A stretch of 64,000 nt of DNA from positions 29,421,666-29,485,665 of the forward strand of contig OX485807.1 of NCBI GenBank assembly GCA_950295325.1. Direction: 5' to 3'. Origin of the DNA: Polytrichum commune. Taxonomy: Eukaryota; Streptophyta; Polytrichopsida; Polytrichales; Polytrichaceae. Of the stretch, positions 34,565 through 46,535 are shown one piece after another (positions within the stretch are counted from its first letter, which is position 1; each line of letters opens with the position of its first letter). The position numbers were made by a program, and so were the translations under genes. Under the pieces are notes generated by a model. It had not been told where the DNA came from and searched no databases. It saw only the letters and a program-made list of their open reading frames with translations.

Positions 34565-37500
34565 AATGTCTGAGGTGATAATAGCTGAAAGTAACTCATA
34601 GAAATGCATGTGGATTTCCCTCCTTGACCATATCATTCGGCTCTTAGGCCCCGAGCACATCAAACTTTCCGTCTGGTTTTAACCGTGAAATTGTTGGGGA
34701 TTATGTTGAGAAATAAATGTTGGCCCACCACTTTTCACACTATTACAACCGGAGATGTTGACAGATGATGTCAGAATTGACCGGTGTGATCAACCCCTCA
34801 ATCGGTGTTTGTATTGAAGGTCTGTGGCCAATTTCAACCCTTGGCAACCGTATTTAAACACATGAGTTGCTCTAAGTACTCGAGAAATTGTTAGCAAACC
34901 CATCAATCCTCATCACTTAACCAAGGTGGATGCCAAGTTAGCCAAAGGAATGCAATATAAATTGTTCTAAGGATAGTGTTTAAAAGATGAAGATATCATA
35001 GATGCCGGATTCGTGAAGAAAAAACCCTAACAGAGTCATGCAAGCATTTTTTTTCCTACTTGACCAGCGATTCAAAACCCTAACAGAGTGCACGGTGATG
35101 AAAAACCTCCGAGGTATAGTATTGAAGTGTTGCTCTTTAAAGTATTACCGTGCAGATCACTATGACATTGACATACATGGAGCAGTTGCAATCGCCGGGG
35201 ACAAAGAGAAGGAGGCAACAACACAAGAGAAAGGAAACTGTTTCTAACCCTAACCCTAGCAAGTGACGTGGCCACCTTATAGGGCAACATTTTGGGAAAG
35301 GACTATAAGCCGCCCCCTCGACAAACATACGTGAAGAGTTTCTTAGTGCTCGTGCTACTGCCACTTTTCAATAAAAACTTTATTTGAAAATGTAGGCTTA
35401 TTTGATCCGTGTCTCAATCCCTCGATACATACCTTCTTACAAGTTACTCTTTACCTTTTATGGCTTCATTTGACATGCCCCTATGTGCTAGGGCCAAGGC
35501 TAGAAGCCCACCAATTTGAGATGGTCCCTAGCAATATTACCGAGGTATAGGGAGTTTAATAGAAATACGACCCCCATAACTTTGTAGTTAATTCATCTCA
35601 AGGGGTCTCCTTAGACTAATTCAAGGTCTCTATTATTATTTTTTGGGCCAAATAAAATCTAAATAAAATCTACATTAAACATGCTATAATCAAATTCAGT
35701 ATATGGCCCCACCTATTTGAGTTGGCCCAAAACGAGTGTTACCTAAGTTGACTATGTCTATATGTTCTTCGATTTGTTCTTCATCTTCTCTAACTTCTAC
35801 TCGATAGATTTACACAGAGATAACTTTGTTGCATTAGCATATTTACAACAAAGGATCATCAATTTTTTAAAAATAATTTGCAAGTTGTTTTGTAATTTTA
35901 TTCCTTGTTAACAATTAGTTACATTTTCCTAAAGAGGCAAGTAAGTCAAACCCCCTACTTGTATAATAGAGTCTCTTTAATTCGAGTATCAAAATATTAT
36001 ACTCTCCATACAAATGCACATGAAATGGTCAACTTAATGGCATTCAAAAGTGATCTCAAGTGGTGTGAAATATGACCTATTCGGCTAATCACTACATTTG
36101 GCCTATCATTTCACCCTTTTCAGGCTAGCATTTATCTAATTAGCCATTTTGGGCCCACACAAGAATCATTCTACTCCTAGTCTATCTCAAAAAAAATCTC
36201 ATTTGATTAATTAAGACATTCTTAGCCTAACTGGTGACTACAACTTGTAGGATGGTATGCTCCCGAGCTGTACACTACAAGCATACAAGCCCTAGGCAAA
36301 CCCCTCCGTCATTGGAAGATTATCATGTGTCACTAGGAAATTTGCAAATCTACTATAGTGGTAGATTTGCATCTTTCTTTCACTAATGTAGGATAATTGT
36401 CTAGGATTCATATGCTAGTAGTGTTGGATGAGTACTTGAAGCCAAGAAAACTCTAGAAAGGATCAACTTGTGATCTCAAATTAGGTTTAAGATGGACAGT
36501 GCAACTCTATGCTCACAAGAAGCACTTTAAGCCCTTGTCTAAACTGTAGAGCCTGATCCTCGGGGGATGGACTCTTCTACCACATACAAACTAACAAGAG
36601 TGTAAGGAGGAGTATTATTTGAGGCATTGGCGTACAAAGTATACACAAGTGAGAGGTATTATTTTTCTCTAGTGCGTACATTTAAAAAGGCTATTAATTT
36701 TTTTGAAGTAAATGCAGATGTACAAAAGGGGGCCCTGAGCTTTCAAGAATTAAATTGACAATAGATGTGTTAGTTTCATCCAAGTCATGTTTACATCTTA
36801 TGTTGTCATATGGTGATAGTCCTCAACGACTATCTTGTCCATTTTGTTTGTTTGTTAAGGTTTACATTTGGGTTCTAGGTATTTACCAATTGGAGGCTCT
36901 TAGACCGCTCATGGTCTCCCTTCAGTTTTGCTCTTTGGATTGTGCTAAGTTATTATGCTCTTGTCTTTGCTTGATTGATGTAATCATTGAGTTACATGTT
37001 GTGTTTGAAAAAGTGTTCAATGACTTTGTCATTGAAAGACAAAAGTGGATTTTATATGTGAAAAAGGCTTACATAATTCAGGATTTATATTTTGTACATG
37101 TAGTGGAGGCGCTTATCACTTTAAATTGAAAAGCTTAGTATCTAGCCTATCATTGGTATGTATATATATATAATTTTATTCCTTTACAAACCTCGTGTAA
37201 ATAGGGGGCTAAATTTCATAGTGACCCACGCACATCGTTTAGGTTTCAAATGAAGAGTCCAACCCCTTGGGACTTGATCACATTGTACACCAAACACTAA
37301 CACAAATGGGTGCTAAATTAGGTAACATAATTAAGTGGGGAATAGTCTCTTTATATGTTCGACACGTTCACTCTTTACAAGTTTACTTACAGCTGCAAAT
37401 ACTTACTAAGATGAAAACAAAATGAATTAGTTTATAATTTGAAAACAACTATGTAAGATCACTTAACTATGAAAATGACATCAGAGACCCCAAATCGGTC

Positions 37501-38043
37501 TAGTGGACTCCGGTTGGATCGAATCGGCCCTCAACCTGGTAGGATACTTGTTCTTACCAACGCCCTTCAATCATGATGGATGAGTTTACATAGATGCCAC
37601 AAACCCACGGCCGCTAGAATGAGCCACTCTACATCGCCTTCAATGCTTCATGTATATTTTGAGAGATTGCGAAACGAGATTGCCAAATGCTTTTTCTATT
37701 CTTTTTGAGGTCAACTTAGAACACACTAACCGACGAATATGTTTATAAGAAGACACACTTTCACGTGCGCTCCACTTTCAAGCAAATGTCCTTCATTTTC
37801 ATGGCTCCATCAAGTTACGAGCGAGGAGACTTGGTTGTAAGTGTGAGGAAGTTTTCTAAGGTCATATTAGTGCCACGACGAACGCAACACCTTTCTTCAA
37901 GTGTCGGATTCGGCCATGGGTTAATTTTGGAGGCAAATGTTGCTTACTAGGGCCTCGGCGGCCAAGGTCGGTCTAATGATAGATTTTTGTCATCGATTTT
38001 TCCCGCAAAACCTTTTGTTACCGCAATCCACAAAATCCAATTA
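34565..38043. other. No gene recognised
   Basis: 3' flank of the TRP gene and intergenic DNA. A 124-codon plus-strand frame at 36755-37129 is rich in Leu/Val/Cys and matches nothing I know. An inverted R1 fragment lies near 37560-37610. Confidence 0.45.
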
Positions 38044-41000
38044 CTAGAAATCCAATTCGGCTTGTTGTTTAGCCACTTGGGCAGTCCAATATGTGTGAGC
38101 TCGTGTTACCCTTTCTAAAAGCTCTTGTGGAACCGGCTCTCCCCTCCGTTGGTGGGGGGCAATGCGGGCCGTGTGAACCAATGTCTTCCACTTGTCCTAC
38201 ACAAACATACACACACATAGAAAGTGAAAATTTATGATCTTCACATTATGTGTTTCCAAAATATCAAGAAACTTTGAATATGTGAATTAAAGTGGAATTT
38301 TCCATCTAGGCACATAGTGATAACAACAATATTTCAACATGTGATATTTCATGTGTCAAGCATATCATGTCAATATGTTTGGATTGCATCAATTGGTTTG
38401 AATGAGCTCCCAGATGTTGGTCATACTTTCAAATCAACGTATGTGCGATGCTTGGCTTGATCGAATGCTCGTAATTTCACATCTCGCCACCTTTTTTTAT
38501 ACGGAATAGAAACAAAAAGGGTTGTCAGCTGAGTTGCCTTGCAAAGATTAAGAAAAGTCTATGACTTAAATATTAAGAGAAAAATCAACTTGATTTGAAT
38601 TAAGTGTCTTCCCAAAGTATGATGTTCTCAATGTGTAACTTGCAATGTCAACGGTGATCTTGGAAATCTCATGAAGTATATACAACATCTCAAATGACAT
38701 TCGGACAATTCTATCACATGAACATACAATGCTTGTGACTTTCCTTCACTTTATGATGTTGTGATTCTAGCTGATCACTCCACATTTCACATCAACAAAT
38801 TGAGATTTGTGATTAACTTGGAATGTCAATGGTTATCCTAAAAAACTCATGAAGTATATAACATCTCACAAGGTATTTGGACACATGAACATGCCATGCT
38901 TGTGACTTTCCTTCTATCTATGATGTTGTGATTCTAGCTAAGCACTCCACATTTCACATCAACACATTAAGCTTTGTGTTTGTATTGGAATTCGAGTGGA
39001 ATCATTTCTAAATTCAATATGGCAAGATAGAAAATATTGTTATGTTTCATGACTACATAAATGTGCTTGTCGGATGGTGTGTTAGAACTTTTGTAATAAC
39101 TCTCATAAGACCTTTGGCAACATGCTGCCAAATACCGTACGAGACATCTTAGAATATGCAATACCTTGTTGCCCTTTAACCCTTAACTTCCCGGAGTGTA
39201 ATGTGGTTCCATTAGGGCACCACGGGCCTTGGCTTGGTGGTTAGGGCTCATGGCCCCCAATGAGGAGGTTGTGGGTTCTATTCCCCATGCCGGCGTGGTG
39301 CTCACCACCTTAGTCCACCCAACTATGGTGGGGGGTCCTTGGACCTTGTTGTATGGGTACCTCAAAGCCCTTTGGGGGGATACCATGTCTGGTATCTTCA
39401 AGGCACTAGTGGCTAGCTAGGACCTAGTATAGTGTGTCACTATAGTGTCCATCCTCGAAAGGGGAGAGTAGTATTGTCCCAATGTCCCCTTGTCCAGTGG
39501 GCATCGGGTCATTGGCATTACGAACGGACACTTTATTCACGCCGGCCCCTTGCTAAAAAGGGACCGGAGTTTCTATCTATCTATCTATCTATCTGGTTCC
39601 ATTAGATCATCTAAAGAGTAAGCTTTCTAGAGCTCAATTTTTATTATACCTAAAAAAATAACGGTGTTGCTGATGATTTCAACACCACATCAACATAGTA
39701 GCAATATCTAGTATCTTTCATAAATATTTTATAATCAATACATAATCATTAAAATTCAAGAAATTGTGATCAATATACGCATTAGAATTACAGTCCAAAC
39801 CTTCAAGATTATAGTACAAATGCACTTTGAGGTAAGAAAAAAAGAAGTCCATAAAAAAATCGACAGTTGTCAATCAAAATAATATGAAGTTATTATACAG
39901 AGTGATGTTATCAACAAGGGAGGAACTTAGTTCATTCTGAACTTCAAAAATTACTTATGAACGATCATCTTTTCATACTAGAATGGGATGAAACGCCGCT
40001 GCCATGAAAATTTCATGAGGGACACAACGACACCTATTGTGACGTTCCCGAGCACCTTCCAATTGGATAAATTTACTCTTCAAGAGTCATTCATTAACTC
40101 AAAACAAGCCTCTTAGGAAGTTAAGGATGAAGGGCTAAATGTTCACAACATTATTCTCAAAGTCTCCGAAAGTATGTTTCCAAAGCATGTTATACTTGTG
40201 CGAGGACCATACCTGCCAGTTCCCAATTTCTCTACGGCATGGACGAGAGCTTCCACCTCCGCCACACTGAACGGCCGACGCACTCGCCGCTTGCCGATAT
40301 CCAAAATCCGGGATTTTTGCGGCACATGCACCATAGCCAAGCCGCCATGCAAATTGTTGTTAGAATCCCGCTTCCCGACGCTTGGGTGCACAATGAGCGC
40401 TCCTCCTGCACCGCCTCCAAGCGCATTGTTGTTATGGTCATGTCGTGCACTCACGTTGTGAGCCGGGGGTGCCAAGCTAGCCGGGGGCTCGAGCTCGTTC
40501 TTCAAATTTGGGCGGCGATTTGCATCCGCTTGGGCACGAATGGCCGCCAGTGCCCCAACGGCCGCCACGCGCGTGGAGTGAGGGGACAAGGAGATTCGTT
40601 CATTCAAATTCGACTTCGCCTTCCCTACGTTCGTGGTGTTGCCGATCTTGCTCCCGTCGTGAGTTTCATGAGCTTTCGAATTTAATCCCACATCCGTGCG
40701 CTTTCCGTTCACGCTGCTGTTATAGCCGTGTGCTTGATGACCATCTCTTGATGTCATAGGTTGTGAGTACGTTGGATCCTTTTCGAGTAAAGTGCCTCCC
40801 ATGGATTTATTGGAATTGCTACAACACCGTCCTAGCGCACGACCTCCTCCTCCTCCTCCTCCCACTTCCCCACAATGAGGTAGTCCCGAAACACCCGAAG
40901 CTTGGAACCTGAAGCAAATAAGAGTCTATCAACATTGTGAATCAGTGATCGGGGAGATTTTTGGGCATAATCGGTTGAGATCCTAGTGCTTGCAAGTCCA

Positions 41001-44000
41001 ACTGGTTACATGTTGGCATCCTTCGGTTTTCCTTTACTAAATTGGGGTATATTCTTGAAATTCCTCTAAAATGATGGGTAATTATCCTGCAGTCTTGAAC
41101 TTCAACCGGTTATTTCTCAAATTCAATCGGTTCATTTGTAACTAACTGCCGGTTCTCTCCGATCATTGATATATATCCTTTACTCTGGAATGAGGTGAAA
41201 CTCACCACACCTGAAACTTTCCCATTTTCCAAGATTTTTATATGTGTCAACCAGCGGCTATGACCAAGAAAATCATCCATGAGAGGGAACAATTAATGAA
41301 TGGGGAGAACCGACCGCTAGTTACAGATGAGCCAGTTGAATTTTAAAAATAACTTGTTGAAGCTCAAGACTTCAGGATAATTACCCATCATATGAGGGGA
41401 ATCTATAGAATGTACCTCGAATTAATGAAAGGAAAAACCGAAAGAACACAACATGTAACCGGTTGGACTTGGAAACACTGGGATGTTGACCGATTATGCA
41501 CAAGAATTTCCCCAGACACCGAGAGGTAAACCAAATGTGATCTGCTCGATTTTCATTGTGTATATTTGAGGTTGCACGTTCCAATTATTTCAGAGATTCC
41601 ATCCACCAGACTGTGGTCTCTGATGCTACCATGCCAACACACTCTACCTTGACACTTCTAATGAAATAAACTCTTCATGCGTAAATGAAGAAGAGTGCAT
41701 GGCCATCTATTGAATGATCGAGACGCTCACACTTTGCAAAGTCAGTTTGAACCCCAAGTGCTAGGATCTATGCAACTATTTGAAAGGCATTTATAAAGTC
41801 AGACAGTAATGCTTGTACAATAAATTTAGGAGCTTACTGTTGGAGGAAGGTATGATATATTGACATAATGCATAATCTGGTGAAGGTTGTTCATTGCTTG
41901 ACATAATGAGGTTAAATTTTGAGCAACATAAATCGGTTTATGTCTCTACATACAAAACAAAGAAGACTTTGGAATCATGAGAGTGTTACACATCTTTTGC
42001 TAACCCAACAATTAGCTGATGAGTATTCAACATCGGTTCAACTCATAATTCATGTTTTTGGGTCTTGTAGGTGTACAAAATAGAGACAAAAGGTCAAAAA
42101 TTGCCTACCTGTGAGTGGTAGGCATTGATCCAATGTGAAATTAATGTTGATGTGTGAATTTTTAGAGGTTTGTGATACGATTTGGTTAATAGTGAGAGTT
42201 TGATGTTGTTTTTATTTTGAAAATCACACGTTGTGAGATGAGATTACCGAGGGGATGATTGGCATGCAGCCCTTGAGAGTAGAAGTTGTGGGTCATCTGA
42301 AGTAGCTGAGGGGGAAGTTGGAATGGGGCTAGGCTCCAACATAAAACCGAGTGACTCGGGCCTTAGGTTTTTACAGATTCCCGTTTGCAATAAAGTAGCG
42401 GCCTCATCCGAAACTTTCTTTCCTTGCATCAGCACTCGCACACATAAACCCCCACCAAGGAGGTTCATGGCAGCGTCCATTACTGCTCTCTGTTGATAAG
42501 ACACTCTTCAAGTTATGCTTGTTTTTCAGGTGAGTTTACAAATTATTTCAGAACTTTCAATTGTAAGAATATCCTCAAAATTTTGTAGGACATGTGAAAA
42601 CAGAAAGTCTACATAAACACGCCCGAACATAAATCTCCAAAGAGGAGGTTCGTGGTTTTGTCCATTAGTGTTCTTTGTTGACGAACTACCTTCACTGCTT
42701 ACTTTTTTTGGGTGAGTTTGAAAATTAATACAAAACTCTTAAATTGCAAGAATGACTTTGAGGTTTTGAAGGATATGTAAATAATAAGAGTATACTTAAA
42801 CACAGCCACATGGCATTAAACCCCCATCAAAAAGATTCATGGTAGTGTCTATTACCGCTATTTGTTGATAAACAAACCTCCAATGCTTTACTTTGTTGGT
42901 GACTTTACAAATTATTCCAAAACACTTAAATTGGCTCACCATGGCTGCATTATAACTGCTCTTAGTTGAGAAACAACCTTCCATGCTTTACTTTTGGGTG
43001 AGTTTACAAACCACTCCAAAACTCTCAAATTGCAAAAGTGACTTCAAAAAATGTTGAAGGATATGTAAAAGTAACAATAGTCTACCTAAAAAATGTGAAA
43101 AAATACCATGAATAAGGCTAGTTGCAAAATACACAAAACCATGTTGATTTCTCTTTGTAAATGACAACACACTATCACTAATTTACATGACCAACACCAT
43201 ATGATAGCATATTATATACTTCACTCTATATTTGATTTTGGAGATTTGGTGTGGTCACATTGAAAACAACCTTGAGACTTAAGATTGTTGCTGATTCTGG
43301 AAGATCAACAAGAAGCTCTGGTATCGTAAATGATTTGATACTGAGCTTCACTGCACATGAAGAACAATAAAAACGTAGCTTTTAGGTGCATGTGAATTGT
43401 GACTTCAAAGTGCTTGACTAAAATGCAATTGGTCTCGAAATACATGGCCTTTATCCACTGATAATCTAGTAGTGTGTAATTGTCATACACCTCTCTCTAT
43501 GACATGATGAATTTTTATTTAAAGAAAGGATCATGTCAATTATTTGTATAAAATGATTTACATACCATGTGGCTCTGCAGTACCCTTCTTAGATGGTAGT
43601 TTTGTAGGTCCTTTGGAAGTTGGTGAGGATGCCACACTAGCAGCTTTGGCTACAAACATAGTTCCAAATATGTTATACAATGAGGACGTTGCAAATACCT
43701 TAAGGCCGGTTTGCACAGGATCCCAAGTCCTAAGGCCTAAGTCCCTTGAGGTCAATCTATGTAATCTCAACCATTGAGAGCATGGAAGTTGGGACTCACT
43801 ACTTCACACAAGTTCCCAAGTCCTAAGTCCCAAATATGACATGGATATCTACATGGTGACACTTTTTGGAGATATTTTTGCATAAAATGAATCGAAATCC
43901 ATCTAAGTTTGATAATAATCAACCATAATTTTAAACGGTTTCCTGAGGCTCAAAAGTTGGGAGTTTGCGCCTCCTCCATGTTGGGACTTGCAAACGTGAG

Positions 44001-46535
44001 TGAGACATGGGACTTGGGACCCCATGTGAACTGGCCATTAAACCCAAAAATACGAGTTTTGGTTTGAGTTAAATGCTTCCATAACACAAAGGAAATGATG
44101 CGAAGGTATATATAATATTCACAAACCAAGTAATCAAATGCATACCACTCCGAAGCTTCGCTGCAGCTGCAGGGGGTTCCCCTTCCACCCCTCCATCATA
44201 CCCTAAATTATCCATTAGGTCATTTGTTTTCAAGTGAAGTCCTGGACACCTACAATTTCCTGTCTCCAATTTCGTCCTCTTTGCAGGCATACCTCGGCTC
44301 GTTCGTTGTCGCGTAAATGCAGCTATGCCATTGAAAAACGTCTTTTTAAGGAGCACTAGATCTGCAATGGACACAAAACAGTTTAAAAAAACAAGGATGG
44401 ACAACTCAATCAACTTAGGCTGCTCTTTGAGGACTTAGGGTTAGGTTTCCACTCCAGAGATTCCAAATGTTGAGGTTAATGAAGAGTGGTCATCATTTGA
44501 CTTATTTAAGAAATTTATAGTAATGTCAGATCAAGCATCTGTCATGTGAACGTCCTTAAATAATTCTTTCATTGAGTCGAATACACGCAAATTGCAAATT
44601 GATCAGTGTACCGTCATTTGGGGTAGATTCCTGATCCGTTGATTCTAAGTTGTTGTGTTTGCGTTTTGGATTTGTCTCTGCAGGAGGGATGCGATGCAAC
44701 GCCTTTGTGCCTCTACGAGCCTTCATTTCCTTAGTGTATTGTGCTTCTGCAAGTTTTTTGGACATAACCTCGTGGAGCAATCTTTGAGAAGATCTATGGC
44801 CTTTGATCTTTCCTTTGTCACTGAACTTTGATGCTCTTTTGTTGTTGACGTTTTTAAATGAAGTGATTGCACCTTCCATACTATTTGAAATTCCATTGCT
44901 ATCAGGAGAAGTTGTCGTGCAATCCAGAGCAGTTGTCTTGGTGCATGCCTCCACCGTTTCTACGTTTTGCTCCAATGTCTGCATGGAAATCATAAACCCC
45001 GAATTTGTTGAATTACCTGGTTTGTGAATTCGTTGGTAGCAAGTTTTCCTACAAGCATCGCTGATTCCATCATCAACTTTGACATGTATAGCTACTTCCT
45101 TGCCAACGTTTAGTGCGTGTTGCAACCCAATTGAGCATGTGCACTTTGATGACATTTCATGAAGCAAATATCCACTTCCACAACAGTGATTTTTGTAATT
45201 TATGCAATATAACAATGTTCTCTTCATATTTCACCTCTTCCGATGTGGAAATCTCCGTTGTATTCATCAGCTGTTTCTCAATAGTTTCGTTATATTCCAC
45301 CGATTCCGGGATCTTCACGGTCTCTTGATTTGCCTCCGAAGTGTTGAACCCTAAATCTTGAAAGTTTTTGTGAATCTGTGGAGCATTCTGCGTTTCAACA
45401 ATCATGGGGTCTCCAAGTTCGAGTTGGATGGAGGTCTTTTTAGTGCTTATGGTCCCATCAATAAGCATGTCCTGAGAAAACATTTAAGATTTGAGAAAGT
45501 AATTTAGGACTTAAAGTTGAAGTCACTATACTTCAGTTCCTTGACCATTTATTAATCAGAAAGATGTCCAGATTTTCACATTCTATTGTAAACCTTTGGC
45601 ATGTAATTCAATATCAAACTCAAGCACCAAAATTTAACAAATTTAATATTTCCAATAGTTTTGCTGCAAGTAAATGCAAAGCTACCAACCTCGTCCTCCT
45701 CTACAGTCGGTGCAGTTATTGTCTCCATCATGATTTCTTTCACAAAAAATGGAATCGGTAGCTCCTGTAGAATTAAAGGGTTCCATTTTGTAAGCTTGAG
45801 ACACCCAAAATGTGGGACACCATGGTTGATGTCCTTGGCCTTTTTGATAGTCATCAGATTTCCGACTTCACTTTTAAGTGACACGGATTCCGACACACCA
45901 TTGTCAACAACGGAATTTGGATCTACGGGCATCAATTTATGTCCCTCATGCATCGAGATTATGTCCGATACGTCATTTCCGGTTTGTTGTATGGCATTCA
46001 CAGTTTCAACATGTTCATCAAACTTACTCACATCCTGATCATTTCCATCATCTTGAAGAAACTGCCCTGCTACTGTTGCAAGAAGCTCAAAGAATCCTGT
46101 GCGTTGAGCCCTACGACTCGTTTGTTGTCGTGTAACTGCATCCCCTCGTCCCTGCCATACAATTCAACACTATCTAGAAATTGGCACCAAACATATCAAA
46201 ATTCCTATATTCTCTCTTCTCATATGTGAAGATTATGCCAAACAACTCATCCATCAAAACGAATGTTCGCATCACATCATGCGTCGATATTTGTGAGAAC
46301 TTTTGCTTGTCCACATATGCACGATCATTGAGTTTAATGAAAATTTTACTCTTATGAATATCGCTCCAATATGATCACTCCAATATGATCACTCCAATAT
46401 GATCACACAATATTAGGCTTGACGATAATCAAGAAGGCGTGGAATTTGTACTCGAGAGGATCGTATCGCTCGAGGCAAAGCTGGACCATCATACCCAGGA
46501 AAAATTGATCCCAACCTTCGACCTCGAGCCTCCAT
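38044..46535 (-). CDS. TRP1: TRP/TRFL-type telomere-repeat-binding Myb protein
   Basis: Ten proposed exons (46452-46535, 45690-46151, 45235-45471, 44612-45143, 44146-44361, 43271-43350, 42248-42489, 40213-40908, 38427-38490, 38044-38196) give 921 residues with every junction phase consistent. The family binds double-stranded plant telomere repeats. Seen in order: an N-terminal GYDGPALPRAIRSSRGRG block and FELLATVAGQFLQ near residue 47; a basic TRQRTSRGMPAKRTKLE segment; a ubiquitin-like region (about 511-590) with KSFTIPELLVDLPE and LMQGKKVSDEAATLLQTGI; then the C-terminal Myb: RRPFSVAEVEALVHAVEKLG, WRDVKLRAF and the telobox VDLKDKWK at 868-875. Exon 3/4 is the weak join: a 91-nt intron (45144-45234) is needed to avoid a frameshift. 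Introns carry a SINE, MITE, foldback and duplications, yet the Myb domain is intact, so the gene is probably functional. Confidence 0.92.
38636..38990. repeat. Tandem duplication in a TRP intron, period about 167 bp
   Basis: CTTGTGACTTTCCTTC followed by TATGATGTTGTGATTCTAGC and CACTCCACATTTCACATCAA occurs at about 38730-38800 and again at about 38900-38965. Upstream CATGAAGTATAT(A)ACATCTCA pairs in the same way. The copies are about 88% alike by eye. They lie in the 1.7-kb intron between the last two Myb-coding junctions. Confidence 0.8.
39216..39593 (+). mobile_element. tRNA-derived SINE with (TCTA)n tail and 12-bp TSD
   Basis: The 378-bp insertion is bounded by a perfect direct repeat TGGTTCCATTAG (39204-39215 and 39594-39605). 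The head has an A-box-like GGCTTGGTGGTTAGGG (about 39231) and a B-box-like GGGTTCTATTCCCC (about 39273), the two RNA polymerase III promoter elements of tRNA-derived SINEs. The 3' end is (TCTA)n after GGACCGGAGTT. It lies antisense in a TRP intron. Confidence 0.92.
40943..41521. mobile_element. Foldback element, second copy
   Basis: Left arm (about 40943-41170) starts CAGTGATCGGGGAGATTTTT. Right arm (about 41298-41521) is its inverse and ends with the complement of CGGTGTCTGGGGAAATT. Both share GGTTGGACTTG..., GGTATATTCT and CTGCCGGTTCTC with 12986-14072. Inside is about 130 bp of unrelated sequence. It lies in the TRP intron upstream of the 40213-40908 exon. Confidence 0.8.
42430..43065 (-). 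repeat. Decayed tandem copies of the TRP exon 7 start and its acceptor
   Basis: The first about 60 bases of exon 7 plus the upstream intron end (about 42430-42600) recur at about 42615-42785, 42803-42930 and, partly deleted, 42931-43065. Steps are about 184 and 187 bp. The third copy still reads YQQIAVIDTTMNLFDGGLM against YQQRAVMDAAMNLLGGGL of the true exon. The acceptor CAACAG is mutated in the extra copies (CAACAAA). Confidence 0.82.
43703..44037. mobile_element. MITE copy 2 (GGTTCACA family), TSD TTA
   Basis: The 335-bp element has ends AGGCCGGTTTGCACAGGATC and CCCATGTGAACTGGCCA and inner CCTAAGTCCC / GGGACTTGGGAC inverted blocks. TTA flanks it at 43700-43702 and 44038-44040. It belongs with 34168-34561 and sits in the TRP intron between 43350 and 44146. 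Confidence 0.75.
46365..46408. repeat. Short tandem repeat, about 15-bp unit ACTCCAATATGATC
   Basis: Three successive copies of CTCCAATATGATCA lie in TRP intron 1, about 45 bp inside the donor at 46451. Confidence 0.9.

Noticed and set aside
36755-37129. 124-codon plus-strand frame
   Set aside because: Hydrophobic, Cys/Leu-rich composition of AT-rich DNA, no motif, no gene context. Likely chance.
40239-40759. Plus-strand frames of 148 and 83 codons
   Set aside because: They are antisense to the GC-rich Myb-upstream exon of the TRP gene, which has matching splice phases.
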